A stretch of 64,000 bases of DNA from Pseudomonas sp. MM213 (GCF_020423045.1 NZ_CP081943.1:4030001-4094000); one strand, 5' to 3'; positions 1-9,270 are shown, counted from the first letter of the stretch. Notes: generated from the sequence alone by a model not told the origin. Numbers and translations are program-made.

Positions 1-438
1 CCGTGGGTGTCGCTGGTGCTGGCGTTGACGTTCGGCTTCTACGGATTGATCCGCAAGCAGGCGCCGGTCAAGGCGCTGCCGGGCCTGGTGGTGGAAACCT
101 GGATGCTGGTGCCGATTGCCATCGCCTGGCTGCTGTTCAATCAGACGGCTGTCAGCGCCCAACCCGAATTCTGGACCACGTCCGAAGCCTGGTGGCTGGT
201 CGCCGCGGGTCCGGTAACGCTGGTGCCGCTGGTGTGTTTCAACGCCGCCGCACGGCATTTGCCCTACACGACACTCGGATTTCTCCAGTACCTGGCGCCG
301 ACATTGGTGCTGTTGCAAGCCGTGCTGCTGTTTGGCGAGCATCTGTCGTCCAGCACACTGGTCGCCTTCATCTTTATCTGGGCAGGCCTGGCGGTTTACA
401 GCATCGATGCGTGGATAAGTCTGCGCCGCCGCAGCTGA
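1..438 (+). CDS. rarD: RarD/EamA-family permease, C-terminal part (5' end outside window)
   Basis: The reading frame is open from the first base and ends at a stop at 438, so only the last ~145 residues are present. The product is strongly hydrophobic, with about five membrane segments. Features typical of the second EamA repeat of RarD are visible: FGFYGLIRK near the start, ETWMLVPIA, and the conserved block PYTTLGFLQYLAPTLVLL. This is an inner-membrane permease of the drug/metabolite transporter superfamily; the substrate is not established for the family. The N-terminal half lies upstream of the window, so full length cannot be checked. Confidence 0.85.
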   Translation, partial: PWVSLVLALTFGFYGLIRKQAPVKALPGLVVETWMLVPIAIAWLLFNQTAVSAQPEFWTTSEAWWLVAAGPVTLVPLVCFNAAARHLPYTTLGFLQYLAPTLVLLQAVLLFGEHLSSSTLVAFIFIWAGLAVYSIDAWISLRRRS

Positions 439-501
439 TCAAAAATCGTACAAACCTCTGCAGGCCACGCCTCTCGTGGCCTGCATCGATCCTTCCCAAG
501 G

Positions 502-622
502 TTATCCACAGCGTGATCCCCGGCGTTTGTGCGCAACTTGTTGAAACTGATGGTTTTTTGATCAGATCTTGAAGAAGCCCGGCCGGCGTGGGCTGGCGGG
601 CTGTCTCTACAGGTTATCCACA
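502..622. other. Two DnaA-box sequences between rarD and the ACT-protein gene
   Basis: Perfect TTATCCACA 9-mers occur at 502-510 and 614-622, about 112 bp apart, in the convergent 215-bp gap. Such boxes are frequent in Pseudomonas intergenic DNA. No AT-rich unwinding element or replication gene is adjacent, so an origin is not implied. Confidence 0.5.
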
Positions 623-653
623 GGCAGGTGCACGTATAACTTGGATAACCCTG

Positions 654-1172
654 TCAGGGGTCGCTGCGCAATACCAACTCCACCATCAAATCGTCCGCCA
701 GGGTTTCCAGGCGCGACTGCAACACGTCCAGCGACAAGGTCAGCGGCACCGCAAGAATCGCTTCGGCGTGGAACAACGGCTCGCTGCTCATAGGCGCCGG
801 ACGCACTTCCGTCACCAGCCGCTCCAGGTTGACCCCTTGCTCACTCAACAGACGCGTGATGTCGCGCACGATCCCGGGGCGATCATTGCCGACCAGTTCC
901 ATGGCAATCGGTTTCCAGGTGCAGGATTGTTCGATGCCGCTTTCGGCGATCAGCACGCGAATGCCATGGACGGACAACGCCTGTAAGGCATCGACCAATT
1001 CGTCGTAGGCCTCGGCCGGCACGCCCACCCGAAGAATCCCGGCAAACTGCCCGGCCATGCGTGACATGCGGCTTTCCAGCCAGTTGCCGCCGTGCTCGGC
1101 AATGCACTGGGCGATGCGCTCGACCTGCCCAGGTTTGTCCGGTGCGAAAACAGTGAGTACGAGGTGGTCCAT
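654..1172 (-). CDS. Glycine cleavage regulator-like protein with two ACT domains (GcvR family)
   Basis: This 172-residue cytosolic protein consists of two tandem ACT domains. The first spans about residues 2-70 and begins MDHLVLTVFAPDKPGQ. The second spans about 85-165 and contains the typical ligand-loop sequence GNDRPGIVRDI. ACT pairs of this size are regulatory, and E. coli GcvR, which controls the glycine cleavage operon, is the nearest named relative. The ATG at 1172 was chosen because the open frame upstream of it runs into a REP element and because family alignments start at MDHL. No enzymatic domain is present. The target in this organism is unknown. Confidence 0.8.
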   Translation of the reverse strand: MDHLVLTVFAPDKPGQVERIAQCIAEHGGNWLESRMSRMAGQFAGILRVGVPAEAYDELVDALQALSVHGIRVLIAESGIEQSCTWKPIAMELVGNDRPGIVRDITRLLSEQGVNLERLVTEVRPAPMSSEPLFHAEAILAVPLTLSLDVLQSRLETLADDLMVELVLRSDP

Positions 1173-1242
1173 GGCGCAGCCCTCTTTTGTTGTAGAAAGA
1201 GAAGTATAGGCAAGGGATGTTGCTGCGCTGAGTCGGCCGACG

Positions 1243-1310
1243 CCTTCGCGGGCAAGCCTCGCTCCTACAGGTCGTACGCAGCCCTGTAGGAGCGAGGCTT
1301 GCCCGCGAAC
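1243..1310. repeat. REP doublet (REPIN), GCGAGGCTTGCCCGCGAA type
   Basis: Two inverted REP arms face each other (CTTCGCGGGCAAGCCTCGCTCC and its complement in two pieces) across a 20-nt spacer, just upstream of the ACT-protein gene. Confidence 0.9.
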
Positions 1311-1710
1311 GGGACGACACCATTCCCCCGGCCAAAATACAAATCGTGTACAACTTCTTATATTTAACTGGAACAATCTCATACTTTTTTGAGAACATCC
1401 CTATCCCCGACGTGACTGCAATGCGTCACGGGGTCGCAGAACGACGTAATTAGTCTAATTTTCACAACCGCAATTCATCATGTAGTATGCCGCAGCGCGC
1501 ACTACATAACGTTGGATCGATGTCTGCCACAGGCGCGGTCGCAGCCCTGAAAGCCCTATCAGCAAGGCCTCAACGCCGTTGATCGGTTCCATCCCAGCCG
1601 CCCGAAATGGCATGTACTGGTGGAAGGGGTTTGTGGTTTAAATAGCCAGAGGCTTCATTGTTAATTTGAAGAGCTGAAAAGCGAAATAGCTGAGCAGAGT
1701 GAGGCAAGCA
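1311..1710. promoter_or_regulatory. 400-bp intergenic region upstream of glcB with an inverted repeat
   Basis: No supportable gene is present. An inverted repeat, ATGTAGT-N14-ACTACAT (1480-1486 and 1501-1507), lies about 205 bp upstream of the glcB start and could be an operator. An AT-rich stretch at 1636-1690 may hold the promoter. A weak GAGTGAGG ribosome-binding site precedes the ATG at 1711. Confidence 0.4.
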
Positions 1711-3888
1711 ATGACTGAACACGTTCAAGTCGGTGGCCTGCAGGTCGCCAAAGTCCTGTTCGACTTCGTGAACAACGAAGCCATTCCCGGAACCGGCCTC
1801 ACCGCCGATAAATTCTGGGCCGGTGCCGACAAGGTCATTCACGACCTGGCGCCGAAGAACAAAGCCCTACTCGCCAAACGCGATGATTTCCAGGCTCGTA
1901 TCGACGGCTGGCACCAATCCCGTGCCGGTCAGGCGCACGATGCCGTGGCTTATAAAGCCTTCTTGCAAGACATCGGTTATCTGCTGCCAGAAGCGGCCGA
2001 TTTCCAGGCAACGACGCAAAACGTCGATGACGAAATCGCCCGCATGGCCGGCCCGCAGCTCGTGGTGCCGGTGATGAATGCGCGTTTCGCGCTCAATGCT
2101 TCGAACGCCCGCTGGGGTTCGCTGTATGACGCGCTCTACGGCACCGACGCCATCAGCGAAGCTGACGGTGCGGAAAAAGGCAAAGGCTACAACAAGGTTC
2201 GCGGCGACAAGGTGATTGCCTTCGCCCGTGCCTTCCTCGACGAAGCGGCGCCATTGGCTGCCGGCTCGCACGTCGACTCCATCGGCTACAAGATCGTCGG
2301 CGGCAAACTGGTGGTCGCCCTCAAAGGCGGCAGCAACAGCGGCCTGCGCAACGACGCTCAGTTGATCGGTTTCCACGGCGATGCCGCTGCACCGACCGCG
2401 ATCCTGCTGAAAAACAACGGCCTGCATTTCGAAATCCAGGTCGATGCCAGCACCCCGGTCGGCCAGACCGACGCTGCCGGCGTCAAAGACATCCTGATGG
2501 AAGCCGCACTCACCACCATCATGGACTGCGAAGACTCCGTCGCCGCTGTCGATGCCGATGACAAAGTGGTGATCTACCGCAACTGGCTCGGCCTGATGAA
2601 GGGCGACCTGTCAGAAGAAGTCTCCAAGGGTGGCAAAACCTTTACCCGCACCATGAACGCCGACCGCACCTACACCGGCGTCGATGGCAAGGAACTGAGC
2701 CTGCACGGTCGCTCGCTGTTGTTCGTGCGCAACGTCGGTCACCTGATGACCATCGACGCGATCCTCGATAAAGACGGCAACGAAGTGCCGGAAGGCATTC
2801 TCGACGGTCTGGTGACCTGCCTGGCGGCGATCCACAGCCTCAACGGCAACAGCTCGCGCAAGAACAGCCGCACCGGTTCGGTCTACATCGTGAAGCCGAA
2901 GATGCACGGTCCGGAAGAAGCTGCGTTCACCAACGAGCTGTTCGGTCGCATCGAAGACGTGCTCGGCTTGCCGCGCAACACCCTGAAAGTCGGGATCATG
3001 GACGAGGAGCGCCGCACCACGGTCAACCTCAAGGCCTGCATCAAGGCCGCCAGCGAGCGCGTGGTGTTCATCAACACCGGTTTCCTCGACCGTACGGGCG
3101 ATGAAATCCACACCTCCATGGAAGCCGGCCCGATGGTGCGCAAGGCCGACATGAAGGCTGAAAAGTGGATCGGCGCCTACGAGAACTGGAACGTCGATAT
3201 CGGTTTGAGCACCGGCCTGCAAGGTCGCGCACAGATCGGTAAAGGCATGTGGGCGATGCCCGACCTGATGGCGGCGATGCTTGAACAGAAAATCGCTCAC
3301 CCATTGGCCGGCGCCAACACTGCTTGGGTGCCATCGCCAACGGCGGCTGCGCTGCACGCGCTGCACTACCACAAGGTCGACGTGTTCGCCCGTCAGGCCG
3401 AACTGGCCAAACGTGCACGCGCTTCGGTGGATGACATCCTGACCATCCCGCTGGCGGTAAACCCGCAGTGGACCGCGGAACAGATCAAGAACGAACTGGA
3501 CAACAACGCCCAGGGCATTCTCGGTTACGTGGTGCGCTGGATCGACCAGGGTGTTGGCTGCTCGAAAGTGCCGGACATCAATGACATCGGCCTGATGGAA
3601 GACCGTGCCACGCTGCGTATCTCCAGCCAGCACATCGCCAACTGGTTGCGTCATGGCATCGTCACCGAAGCGCAAGTGATGGAAAGCCTCAAGCGCATGG
3701 CGCCGGTGGTTGACCGTCAGAACGCCAATGACGCGCTGTACCGTCCGCTGGCACCGAACTTCGACAGCAACATCGCCTTCCAGGCGGCGGTCGAACTGGT
3801 GGTTGAAGGCACCAAACAGCCGAACGGCTACACCGAGCCGGTTCTGCACCGTCGTCGTCGCGAGTTCAAGGCTGCCAATGGCCTGTAA
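1711..3888 (+). CDS. glcB: Malate synthase G
   Basis: This 725-residue cytosolic enzyme condenses acetyl-CoA with glyoxylate to malate, as part of the glyoxylate/glycolate route. The length equals that of known isoform G enzymes. Diagnostic stretches are [20 protein letters not shown], the catalytic-barrel sequences [18 protein letters not shown] and [20 protein letters not shown], and the late [18 protein letters not shown]. The start at MTEHVQVGG (1711) was preferred over the in-frame ATG twelve bases upstream because it matches family N-termini and has GAGTGAGG in place. The gene stands alone: REP elements and a promoter region lie upstream and a strong terminator downstream. Confidence 0.97.
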   Translation: MTEHVQVGGLQVAKVLFDFVNNEAIPGTGLTADKFWAGADKVIHDLAPKNKALLAKRDDFQARIDGWHQSRAGQAHDAVAYKAFLQDIGYLLPEAADFQATTQNVDDEIARMAGPQLVVPVMNARFALNASNARWGSLYDALYGTDAISEADGAEKGKGYNKVRGDKVIAFARAFLDEAAPLAAGSHVDSIGYKIVGGKLVVALKGGSNSGLRNDAQLIGFHGDAAAPTAILLKNNGLHFEIQVDASTPVGQTDAAGVKDILMEAALTTIMDCEDSVAAVDADDKVVIYRNWLGLMKGDLSEEVSKGGKTFTRTMNADRTYTGVDGKELSLHGRSLLFVRNVGHLMTIDAILDKDGNEVPEGILDGLVTCLAAIHSLNGNSSRKNSRTGSVYIVKPKMHGPEEAAFTNELFGRIEDVLGLPRNTLKVGIMDEERRTTVNLKACIKAASERVVFINTGFLDRTGDEIHTSMEAGPMVRKADMKAEKWIGAYENWNVDIGLSTGLQGRAQIGKGMWAMPDLMAAMLEQKIAHPLAGANTAWVPSPTAAALHALHYHKVDVFARQAELAKRARASVDDILTIPLAVNPQWTAEQIKNELDNNAQGILGYVVRWIDQGVGCSKVPDINDIGLMEDRATLRISSQHIANWLRHGIVTEAQVMESLKRMAPVVDRQNANDALYRPLAPNFDSNIAFQAAVELVVEGTKQPNGYTEPVLHRRRREFKAANGL

Positions 3889-3907
3889 CCGAGCGTTGAT
3901 GCCGTGA

Positions 3908-3946
3908 CAAAAAAAGGCCCTGATCTTCGGATCAGGGCCTTTTTTG
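3908..3946 (+). terminator. Rho-independent terminator of glcB
   Basis: A stem AAGGCCCTGATC / GATCAGGGCCTT with a TTCG tetraloop is flanked by an A-run before and a T-run after. It starts about 20 nt after the glcB stop and should work in both directions. Confidence 0.92.
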
Positions 3947-3969
3947 TTTGCTTGAGATCAGTGGTGTTG

Positions 3970-4057
3970 CCTTCGCGGGCAAGCCTCGCTCCTACAGGGT
4001 TTACGGTGTTCGTGAGCAACGCACCATCCTGTAGGAGCGAGGCTTGCCCGCGAAGGC
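3970..4057. repeat. REP doublet between glcB and the response regulator
   Basis: Inverted arms of the GAGGCTTGCCCGCGAAGG type. The spacer is nearly identical to that of the doublet at 7452-7537 (both contain TTCGTGAGCAACGCACCATC), which suggests a recent copy. Confidence 0.9.
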
Positions 4058-4084
4058 GATCAAATGGGCAACAGATAGCCTGGA

Positions 4085-4531
4085 TCAGGGCTCCAACCCC
4101 AACTCATGCTTGACCAGCTTTAGCAGTTTCGCGCTATCAATCGGCTTGAGCAAAAAATCCACCACGCTCAAATGCATGGCGGCAATCGCGTCCTTCACGT
4201 CGGCATCGCCGGAAACGATGATGAACGGCATGGCGCCCCGAACGGACTCACGGACCTTGCGGATCAACTCCAGGCCATCAATTTGCCCCATCCGCAGATC
4301 AGTAATCACCAGGCCTATCGATGGTTTCTCCGCCAGCATCTTGAGCGCGGTTTCACCGCTGGCTGCGGTCATGCAACGAATACCATCCAGACCAAGAATC
4401 TCCGACAACAGCTCGCGCGCATCTTTATCGTCATCGACGATCAGCACCCGTTGCGGCGGCAAGTCGGGTTCCAGCATGACGGCACTCAGCGCCTCGCGCT
4501 CGGCGTCACTCAAAATATCGTGGTCGGACAT
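4085..4531 (-). CDS. Receiver-only response regulator
   Basis: The product has 148 residues: a ~25-residue N-terminal extension, then a single CheY-like receiver domain and no output domain. The acidic pocket D33-D35 (IVDDDKDA), phospho-acceptor D78 (VITDLRMG), the switch Ser/Thr region (VSGDA) and the conserved Lys129 (LLKPID) are all present, so it should be phosphorylatable. No histidine kinase is encoded next to it. The ATG at 4531 (MSDHDILSD) was preferred over an upstream in-frame start because SD-like purines precede it. It is divergent from the DUF294/exonuclease pair. It could act as a phosphate sink or a protein-protein regulator; its partner is unknown. Confidence 0.85.
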   Translation of the reverse strand: MSDHDILSDAEREALSAVMLEPDLPPQRVLIVDDDKDARELLSEILGLDGIRCMTAASGETALKMLAEKPSIGLVITDLRMGQIDGLELIRKVRESVRGAMPFIIVSGDADVKDAIAAMHLSVVDFLLKPIDSAKLLKLVKHELGLEP

Positions 4532-4784
4532 GGTTTTCTCTAAGTTTCCAATATCATTCCCTAGCACAGTGGTGAGACATCGCTAAGCGGGCCGTCAATG
4601 TGCACTTCGTCGGATTTATTTCCTATAGGGAGAAGGATAGGTTCTTCCCAAGATTGTGTAAGGCATTTCCGAAATTTCATCGCCGCAAGGCCCGACCTAG
4701 ACTTACGTCCAATGGGCACCCTGCGCGCAGGGGCCGACCATGACTGAGTCACCCGACAACAACAATTCATAAAAGACTGCGGTA

Positions 4785-6725
4785 ATGGTTATGAGTAAAG
4801 CGGACGCCTTCACACAGGCAGGGAAAACCGCGGTATTGCAGAACATCCAGGGCACTTTGCAATTCCTTCAGCGCTTCCCGCCCTTCAATCAAATGGAACA
4901 CGCTCACCTGGCGTACCTGGTTGAACAATGTCAGCTACGTTTTTATGCCCCCGGCGAGAGCATCATCAAGCCCGCCGATGGCCCGGTTGAGCATTTCTAC
5001 GTCGTCAAACAGGGCCGGGTCGTGGGTGAACGTCCCCACACGGCCAAGGGCGGCACGGAAACCACCTTCGAAATCACCACCGGCGAATGTTTCCCCCTCG
5101 CCGCGCTGCTGGGTGAGCGTGCGACGCGCACCGAACATCTGGCTGCCGAAGACACCTTTTGCCTACAACTGAACAAGCTGGCGTTCATCAAACTGTTCGC
5201 ACTTTCCAACGCGTTTCGCGACTTTGCCCTACGCGGCGTGAGCAGTTTGCTGGACCAGGTCAACCAGCAAGTCCAGCAAAAAGCCGTGGAAACCCTCGGC
5301 ACCCAATACTCGCTGAATACCCGTCTGGGCGAACTGGCCATGCGTCACCCGGTGACGTGCAGCCCGACCACGCCGCTGCGGGAAGCGGTCACCCTGATGC
5401 ACGAGCAGCAGGTCGGCAGCATTGTGGTGGTCGATGAACACAAGGCGCCGTTGGGTATTTTCACCCTGCGCGACCTGCGCCACGTGGTGGCCGAAGGCAT
5501 CAACGACTTCAACGAAGCCATCGAACGGCACATGACCCAGGCGCCGTTTTTCCTGACGCCGGACCACAGCGCCTTCGATGCCGCGATTGCCATGACCGAG
5601 CGGCACATCGCCCACGTCTGCCTGGTCAAGGACCAGCGTCTGTGCGGCGTTGTCTCGGAGCGCGACTTGTTTTCCCTGCAACGGGTCGACCTGGTGCATC
5701 TGGCGCGAACCATCCGCAGCGCCCAGCGCGTGGAAAACCTGGTGGCGCTGCGCGGCGAGATCGGTCAATTGGTCGAGCGCATGCTGGCCCACGGTGCGTC
5801 CTCGACCCAGATCACCCACATCATCACCCTGCTCAACGATCACACCGTGTGCCGGGTGATCGAACTGACCCTCGCCGAGAAAGGCGACCCGGGCGTGCCG
5901 TTCAGTTGGTTGTGTTTCGGCAGCGAAGGCCGCCGCGAGCAGACGCTGCATACCGACCAGGACAACGGCATTCTGTTCGAGGCGCGGGACGCCGCGCACG
6001 CCGCCGAGATTCGCGGCAAGTTGCTGCCCATCGCTCAGCAGATCAACCAGAGCCTGGCGCTCTGCGGTTTTACCCTGTGCAAAGGCAACATCATGGCCGG
6101 CAACCCCGAGCTGTGTTTGTCCCGGGCCGAATGGGCGCGGCGTTTTGCGGCGTTCATTCGCGAGGCGACGCCGGAAAACCTGCTGGGTTCGAGCATCTAT
6201 TTCGACCTGCGCGTGGTCTGGGGCGACGAGCACAGCTGCGAGCAGTTGCGTCGGGGGATTCTCGATCAGGTTGCCGACAACCGATTGTTCCAGCGAATGA
6301 TGGCCGAGAACGCCCTGCGCAACCGTCCACCCGTAGGGCGTTTCCGCGAGTTTGTGCTGGCGCGCAAAAATGGCGAGAAAGCCACGCTGGACCTGAAAGT
6401 CCAGGGCCTGACCCCGTTTGTCGACGGCGCCCGACTGTTGGCCTTGGCCCATGGCATCGAGGCGAACAATACGCTGGAGCGCTTTCGCCAGTTGGTCGAT
6501 AAAGAAGTCATTGATCGACAGGACGGTGCGGCGTACGAAGAGGCGTATCACTTCATTCAGCAAACCCGCATGCAGCAACATCAGCTACAGACCCGGGAGA
6601 ATTTGCCCTACTCCAACCGGGTCGATCCCGACAGCCTCAATCATCTGGACCGACGCATCCTGCGTGAATCCCTGCGCCAGGCCCAACGCCTGCAAAGCAG
6701 CCTGACCCTGCGGTATCAGCTATGA
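4785..6725 (+). CDS. Putative signalling protein: cNMP-binding, CBS pair and DUF294 nucleotidyltransferase domains
   Basis: This 646-residue soluble protein has a cyclic-nucleotide-binding fold at about residues 35-150, two CBS motifs at about 185-305, a DUF294 nucleotidyltransferase-like domain with the motif GSEGRREQTLHTDQDNG near residues 378-394, and the DUF294 C-terminal domain to the end. The motif keeps both Asp residues of the polymerase-beta-like active site, so catalysis is plausible. The relation to GlnD-type nucleotidyltransferases is known, but the substrate is not. Translation may start at 4785 or at the next in-frame ATG, 4791. The stop overlaps the next start (ATGA), so the two genes are translationally coupled. 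In P. putida I recall the homologous pair beside glcB, which hints at a role in acetate/C2 metabolism. Confidence 0.88.
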   Translation: MVMSKADAFTQAGKTAVLQNIQGTLQFLQRFPPFNQMEHAHLAYLVEQCQLRFYAPGESIIKPADGPVEHFYVVKQGRVVGERPHTAKGGTETTFEITTGECFPLAALLGERATRTEHLAAEDTFCLQLNKLAFIKLFALSNAFRDFALRGVSSLLDQVNQQVQQKAVETLGTQYSLNTRLGELAMRHPVTCSPTTPLREAVTLMHEQQVGSIVVVDEHKAPLGIFTLRDLRHVVAEGINDFNEAIERHMTQAPFFLTPDHSAFDAAIAMTERHIAHVCLVKDQRLCGVVSERDLFSLQRVDLVHLARTIRSAQRVENLVALRGEIGQLVERMLAHGASSTQITHIITLLNDHTVCRVIELTLAEKGDPGVPFSWLCFGSEGRREQTLHTDQDNGILFEARDAAHAAEIRGKLLPIAQQINQSLALCGFTLCKGNIMAGNPELCLSRAEWARRFAAFIREATPENLLGSSIYFDLRVVWGDEHSCEQLRRGILDQVADNRLFQRMMAENALRNRPPVGRFREFVLARKNGEKATLDLKVQGLTPFVDGARLLALAHGIEANNTLERFRQLVDKEVIDRQDGAAYEEAYHFIQQTRMQQHQLQTRENLPYSNRVDPDSLNHLDRRILRESLRQAQRLQSSLTLRYQL

Positions 6726-7429
6726 GCCTGTTTTCATGGCTGCGCCCGGCAGGGCCGATGCTGTCCGGGGACTTGCAGCAACGTCTGCAACGTTTGCCGG
6801 CGCGGGCCGAGCTCAGAGAATGCAGCCTGCGCGAGCAGCGCTGGGTGGTGCTGGATCTGGAAACCACGGGGTTGAACCTGAACAAGGACCGGGTGCTGTC
6901 CATCGGGGCGGTGGTGATTGAGGACGGGGCAATCGACTTCAGTCAGCAGTTCGAACGCACCCTGCAATGCGCGGACATGAAAGTGGCGCCGAGCGTGTTG
7001 ATTCACGGTTTGGGTCCGAGCGCGATTGCTGCCGGCAGTGATCCGGCGCAGGCGTTGGTCGAGTTCATGGAGTTTGTGGGCGACAGCCCGGTGCTGGCGT
7101 TTCATGCGCCGTTTGATCAGCACATGCTCGGCCGCGCACTGAAAGATCATCTGGGCTACAAACTGCAGCATCCGTTTCTGGATGTGGCGGATATCGCGCC
7201 CCTGCTCTGCCCCCAGGCGCACATTCGCGAGGCGGGGCTGGACGAGTGGATCGACTGGTTCAAGCTCGAGGTGTTCGAACGCCACAACGCCAGTGCCGAT
7301 GCGCTGGCGACCGCCGAGCTGGCGCTGATCCTGTTCAGCCGCGCGCGGCAGCAGCAGATTCATAGCCCGTTGAATCTGCAACAGCGGTTGAGTCAGTGGA
7401 AGCGCAGGCAGCGGGCGCCTTCGTTCTGA
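6722..7429 (+). CDS. 3'-5' exonuclease, DnaQ/epsilon family
   Basis: This 235-residue DEDDh exonuclease has motif I at about residue 43 (VLDLETTGLN), motif II (AFHAPFDQHML) and motif III (HNASADALATAEL), with catalytic Asp/Glu and the general-base His in place. A ~35-residue N-terminal extension precedes the domain. The start ATG at 6722 overlaps the upstream TGA by four bases, so it should be co-translated with the DUF294 protein. This pairing of a DUF294 protein with a DnaQ-like exonuclease is conserved in pseudomonads. The housekeeping dnaQ is a different, RNase H-adjacent gene, so a role in replication proofreading is unlikely. The physiological substrate is unknown. Confidence 0.88.
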   Translation: MSLFSWLRPAGPMLSGDLQQRLQRLPARAELRECSLREQRWVVLDLETTGLNLNKDRVLSIGAVVIEDGAIDFSQQFERTLQCADMKVAPSVLIHGLGPSAIAAGSDPAQALVEFMEFVGDSPVLAFHAPFDQHMLGRALKDHLGYKLQHPFLDVADIAPLLCPQAHIREAGLDEWIDWFKLEVFERHNASADALATAELALILFSRARQQQIHSPLNLQQRLSQWKRRQRAPSF

Positions 7430-7451
7430 ATTCGCGGCGTCTGATCTGGCG

Positions 7452-7537
7452 CCTTCGCGGGCAAGCCTCGCTCCTACAGGGTTTACGTTGTTCGTGAGCA
7501 ACGCACCATCCTGTAGGAGCGAGGCTTGCCCGCGAAG
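7452..7537. repeat. REP doublet after the exonuclease gene
   Basis: Two inverted GAGGCTTGCCCGCGAAG-type arms. The spacer differs by about one base from that at 3970-4057. Confidence 0.9.
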
Positions 7538-7617
7538 AACGATGACACGGTCCAACTGCCCCCCACCAAAACCACCTGACCAGTGGCCAATTGCTTACCT
7601 CCCCCGCCTCTGCCACA

Positions 7618-7640
7618 ATCGCGAACAATTCTCGTTAGTT
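7618..7640. promoter_or_regulatory. Possible Fur box upstream of the ECF sigma gene
   Basis: The segment GCGAACAATTCTCGTTAGT matches about 10 of 19 positions of the GATAATGATAATCATTATC Fur consensus and lies about 30-45 bp before the sigma-factor start. That position fits iron repression of the sigma/anti-sigma pair. The match is only moderate. Confidence 0.4.
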
Positions 7641-7665
7641 AACACTTCCCAATCGGTGATGCTGC

Positions 7666-8184
7666 GTGTCGTCAGTCCAAAGCCCCCACAGTGAGCTCGT
7701 CGGTGCGTTATATCGCGACCACCGCAGTTGGCTATTGGCCTGGCTTCGACGCAATGTCGCCTGCCCGCAACGGGCCGAAGACCTGAGTCAGGACACCTTC
7801 GTGCGCTTGCTGGGCCGTGATCAACTGAACGAACCTCGCGAACCGCGGGCGTTTCTGGTGGCGATTGCCAAGGGCCTGCTGTTCGACTATTTCCGCCGCG
7901 CTGCGCTGGAACAGGCTTACCTCACCGAACTGATGCTGATCCCTGAAGGCGAGCAACCGTCGGTGGAAGAACAGCAGATGATCCTCGAAGACCTGAAAAA
8001 CATCGACCGCCTGCTCGGCAAGCTGTCGAGCAAGGCGCGGGCGGCGTTTCTCTACAACCGTCTGGACGGCCTCGGCCACGCAGAAATCGCCCAGCGCCTG
8101 GGCGTGTCGGTGCCGCGGGTGCGTCAGTACCTGGCTCAGGGCATTCGTCAGTGCTACATCGCGCTGTACGGTGAGCCGGTGTGA
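7666..8184 (+). CDS. fiuI: ECF sigma factor for a siderophore receptor (FecI/FiuI type)
   Basis: This 172-residue group IV sigma factor has region 2 at about residues 10-75 (including RAEDLSQDTFVRLL, typical of the FecI class) and region 4 at about 110-160 (GLGHAEIAQRLGVSVPRVRQYL, the helix-turn-helix). It would direct transcription of the TonB receptor gene downstream when the cognate siderophore is bound. The GTG at 7666 is the best start in this frame. It overlaps the following fecR-like gene by four bases (GTGA). The name follows synteny with P. aeruginosa PA0472-PA0470, recalled and not searched. Confidence 0.8.
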   Translation: MSSVQSPHSELVGALYRDHRSWLLAWLRRNVACPQRAEDLSQDTFVRLLGRDQLNEPREPRAFLVAIAKGLLFDYFRRAALEQAYLTELMLIPEGEQPSVEEQQMILEDLKNIDRLLGKLSSKARAAFLYNRLDGLGHAEIAQRLGVSVPRVRQYLAQGIRQCYIALYGEPV

Positions 8185-9152
8185 ACCCGGTCAGTTCCAA
8201 GCCGGTCTCGGCACAGGTGCTGGACGCGGCGATTGCCTGGCAATTGTCGCTGGATTCCGGCACCCCGGTGGAGCGCGAGGAGTTTGCCAAATGGCATGCC
8301 GCCCACGAAGAGCACGCCCGCGCCTGGCGCCAGTTGGGCATGCTCGACCAGCGTTTCAGCGTGGCCAGCGGCCCGGCCCGCACCGCGTTGCTGCAATCGC
8401 GCGAAAGCATTCGCCGACGGGTGCGCAAACTCGGCAGCGGCGTGGCCAGCATCGTTGCGGTGCTTGGCCTGGCGCTGTTTGCCGGTGATCGTTATCTGCC
8501 GGTCGACTATTGGCTGGCGGATCAGCGCACCGCCACCGGCGAGCAACGCACCCTGCGCCTGAGCGACGGCACGCTGATCAACCTCAACACTCACAGCGCC
8601 GTGGATGTGCGTTTTGATGAGAAGCAGCGCCGGGTGATTCTTCAGGAAGGGGAAATCCTCGTCGAAACCGGCCATGGCGACGCCCGGCCGTTTATCGTCG
8701 AAACCCGCGAAGGCAGCATGCGCGCACTGGGCACGCGGTTCCTGGTCAAGCGCGAGGAAGAAGGCACGCGCCTGAGCGTGTTGCAGTCCGCCGTGGCCGC
8801 CCACCCCGAGTCGAGCACTGAAGAACAGATCCTGCACGAAGGCCAGCAAGTGCTGATGCGCAACAATGGCCTGGGGCCGATCATCGCGCTCAACCTCGGT
8901 GCCGACGCCTGGACCCGCGGCATGCTGGTGGTGGACAACGCACGGCTGGAAGACCTGGTTCACGAGCTCGGTCGTTATCGGCGTGGGCATCTGGGCGTAG
9001 CGCCCGAGATCGCCGACCTGCGCATCACCGGCAGTTTCCCGTTGCACGACACCGACCTGGCGCTGAGCGCACTGTTGCCGACGCTGCCGGTGCAGATCGA
9101 ACAGCACACACCGTGGTGGGTGACGGTGGCGAAGGCTGATGCCAAGCCCTGA
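8181..9152 (+). CDS. fiuR: FecR-family anti-sigma / sigma regulator (FiuR type)
   Basis: This 323-residue inner-membrane protein has a short cytoplasmic N-terminal domain (about residues 10-55, with the typical AIAWQLSLDSG...EREEFAKWHA), one transmembrane helix near 75-95 and a periplasmic FecR domain (about 110-210, with LSDGTLINLNTHSAVDV and AREGSMRALGTRF-like segments), followed by the receptor-contact region. It passes the occupied-receptor signal to the sigma factor. It starts with GTG overlapping the sigma stop, so the pair is translationally coupled. A REP doublet separates it from the receptor gene. Confidence 0.87.
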   Translation: MNPVSSKPVSAQVLDAAIAWQLSLDSGTPVEREEFAKWHAAHEEHARAWRQLGMLDQRFSVASGPARTALLQSRESIRRRVRKLGSGVASIVAVLGLALFAGDRYLPVDYWLADQRTATGEQRTLRLSDGTLINLNTHSAVDVRFDEKQRRVILQEGEILVETGHGDARPFIVETREGSMRALGTRFLVKREEEGTRLSVLQSAVAAHPESSTEEQILHEGQQVLMRNNGLGPIIALNLGADAWTRGMLVVDNARLEDLVHELGRYRRGHLGVAPEIADLRITGSFPLHDTDLALSALLPTLPVQIEQHTPWWVTVAKADAKP

Positions 9153-9174
9153 GAAAGTTGTCGTCTGAGCGGAC

Positions 9175-9270
9175 GCCTTCGCGGGCAAGCCTCGCTCCTA
9201 CAGGGTTTTGTGTCGAACGGTAATTCTGTGTATGACACAAAACCCTGTAGGAGCGAGGCTTGCCCGCGAA
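9175..9270. repeat. REP doublet between fecR-like gene and receptor gene
   Basis: Inverted GAGGCTTGCCCGCGAAG arms inside the regulator/receptor gap. Confidence 0.9.

Noticed and set aside
502..622. Possible replication origin at the DnaA boxes near the window start
   Set aside because: Only two boxes, no AT-rich unwinding region and no dnaA/dnaN/gyrB or parAB genes nearby.
1243..1310. Regular inverted repeats considered as a CRISPR array
   Set aside because: They are isolated inverted REP doublets dispersed between genes, not direct repeats with unique spacers, and no cas genes are present.
3071..3418. Long minus-strand frames inside glcB, dgcA, fiuA and other genes (for example 2611-3849, 9402-11825)
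   Set aside because: They mirror the codon structure of strongly recognisable genes on the other strand, lack family features and have no ribosome-binding sites; GC-rich DNA produces such frames by chance.
4692..4735. Sigma-54 promoter before the DUF294 gene (GG-N10-GC in TGGGCACCCTGCGCGC)
   Set aside because: The GG/GC spacing is met, but the rest of the consensus (TTGCW at -12) is poor, and such matches are common in GC-rich DNA.
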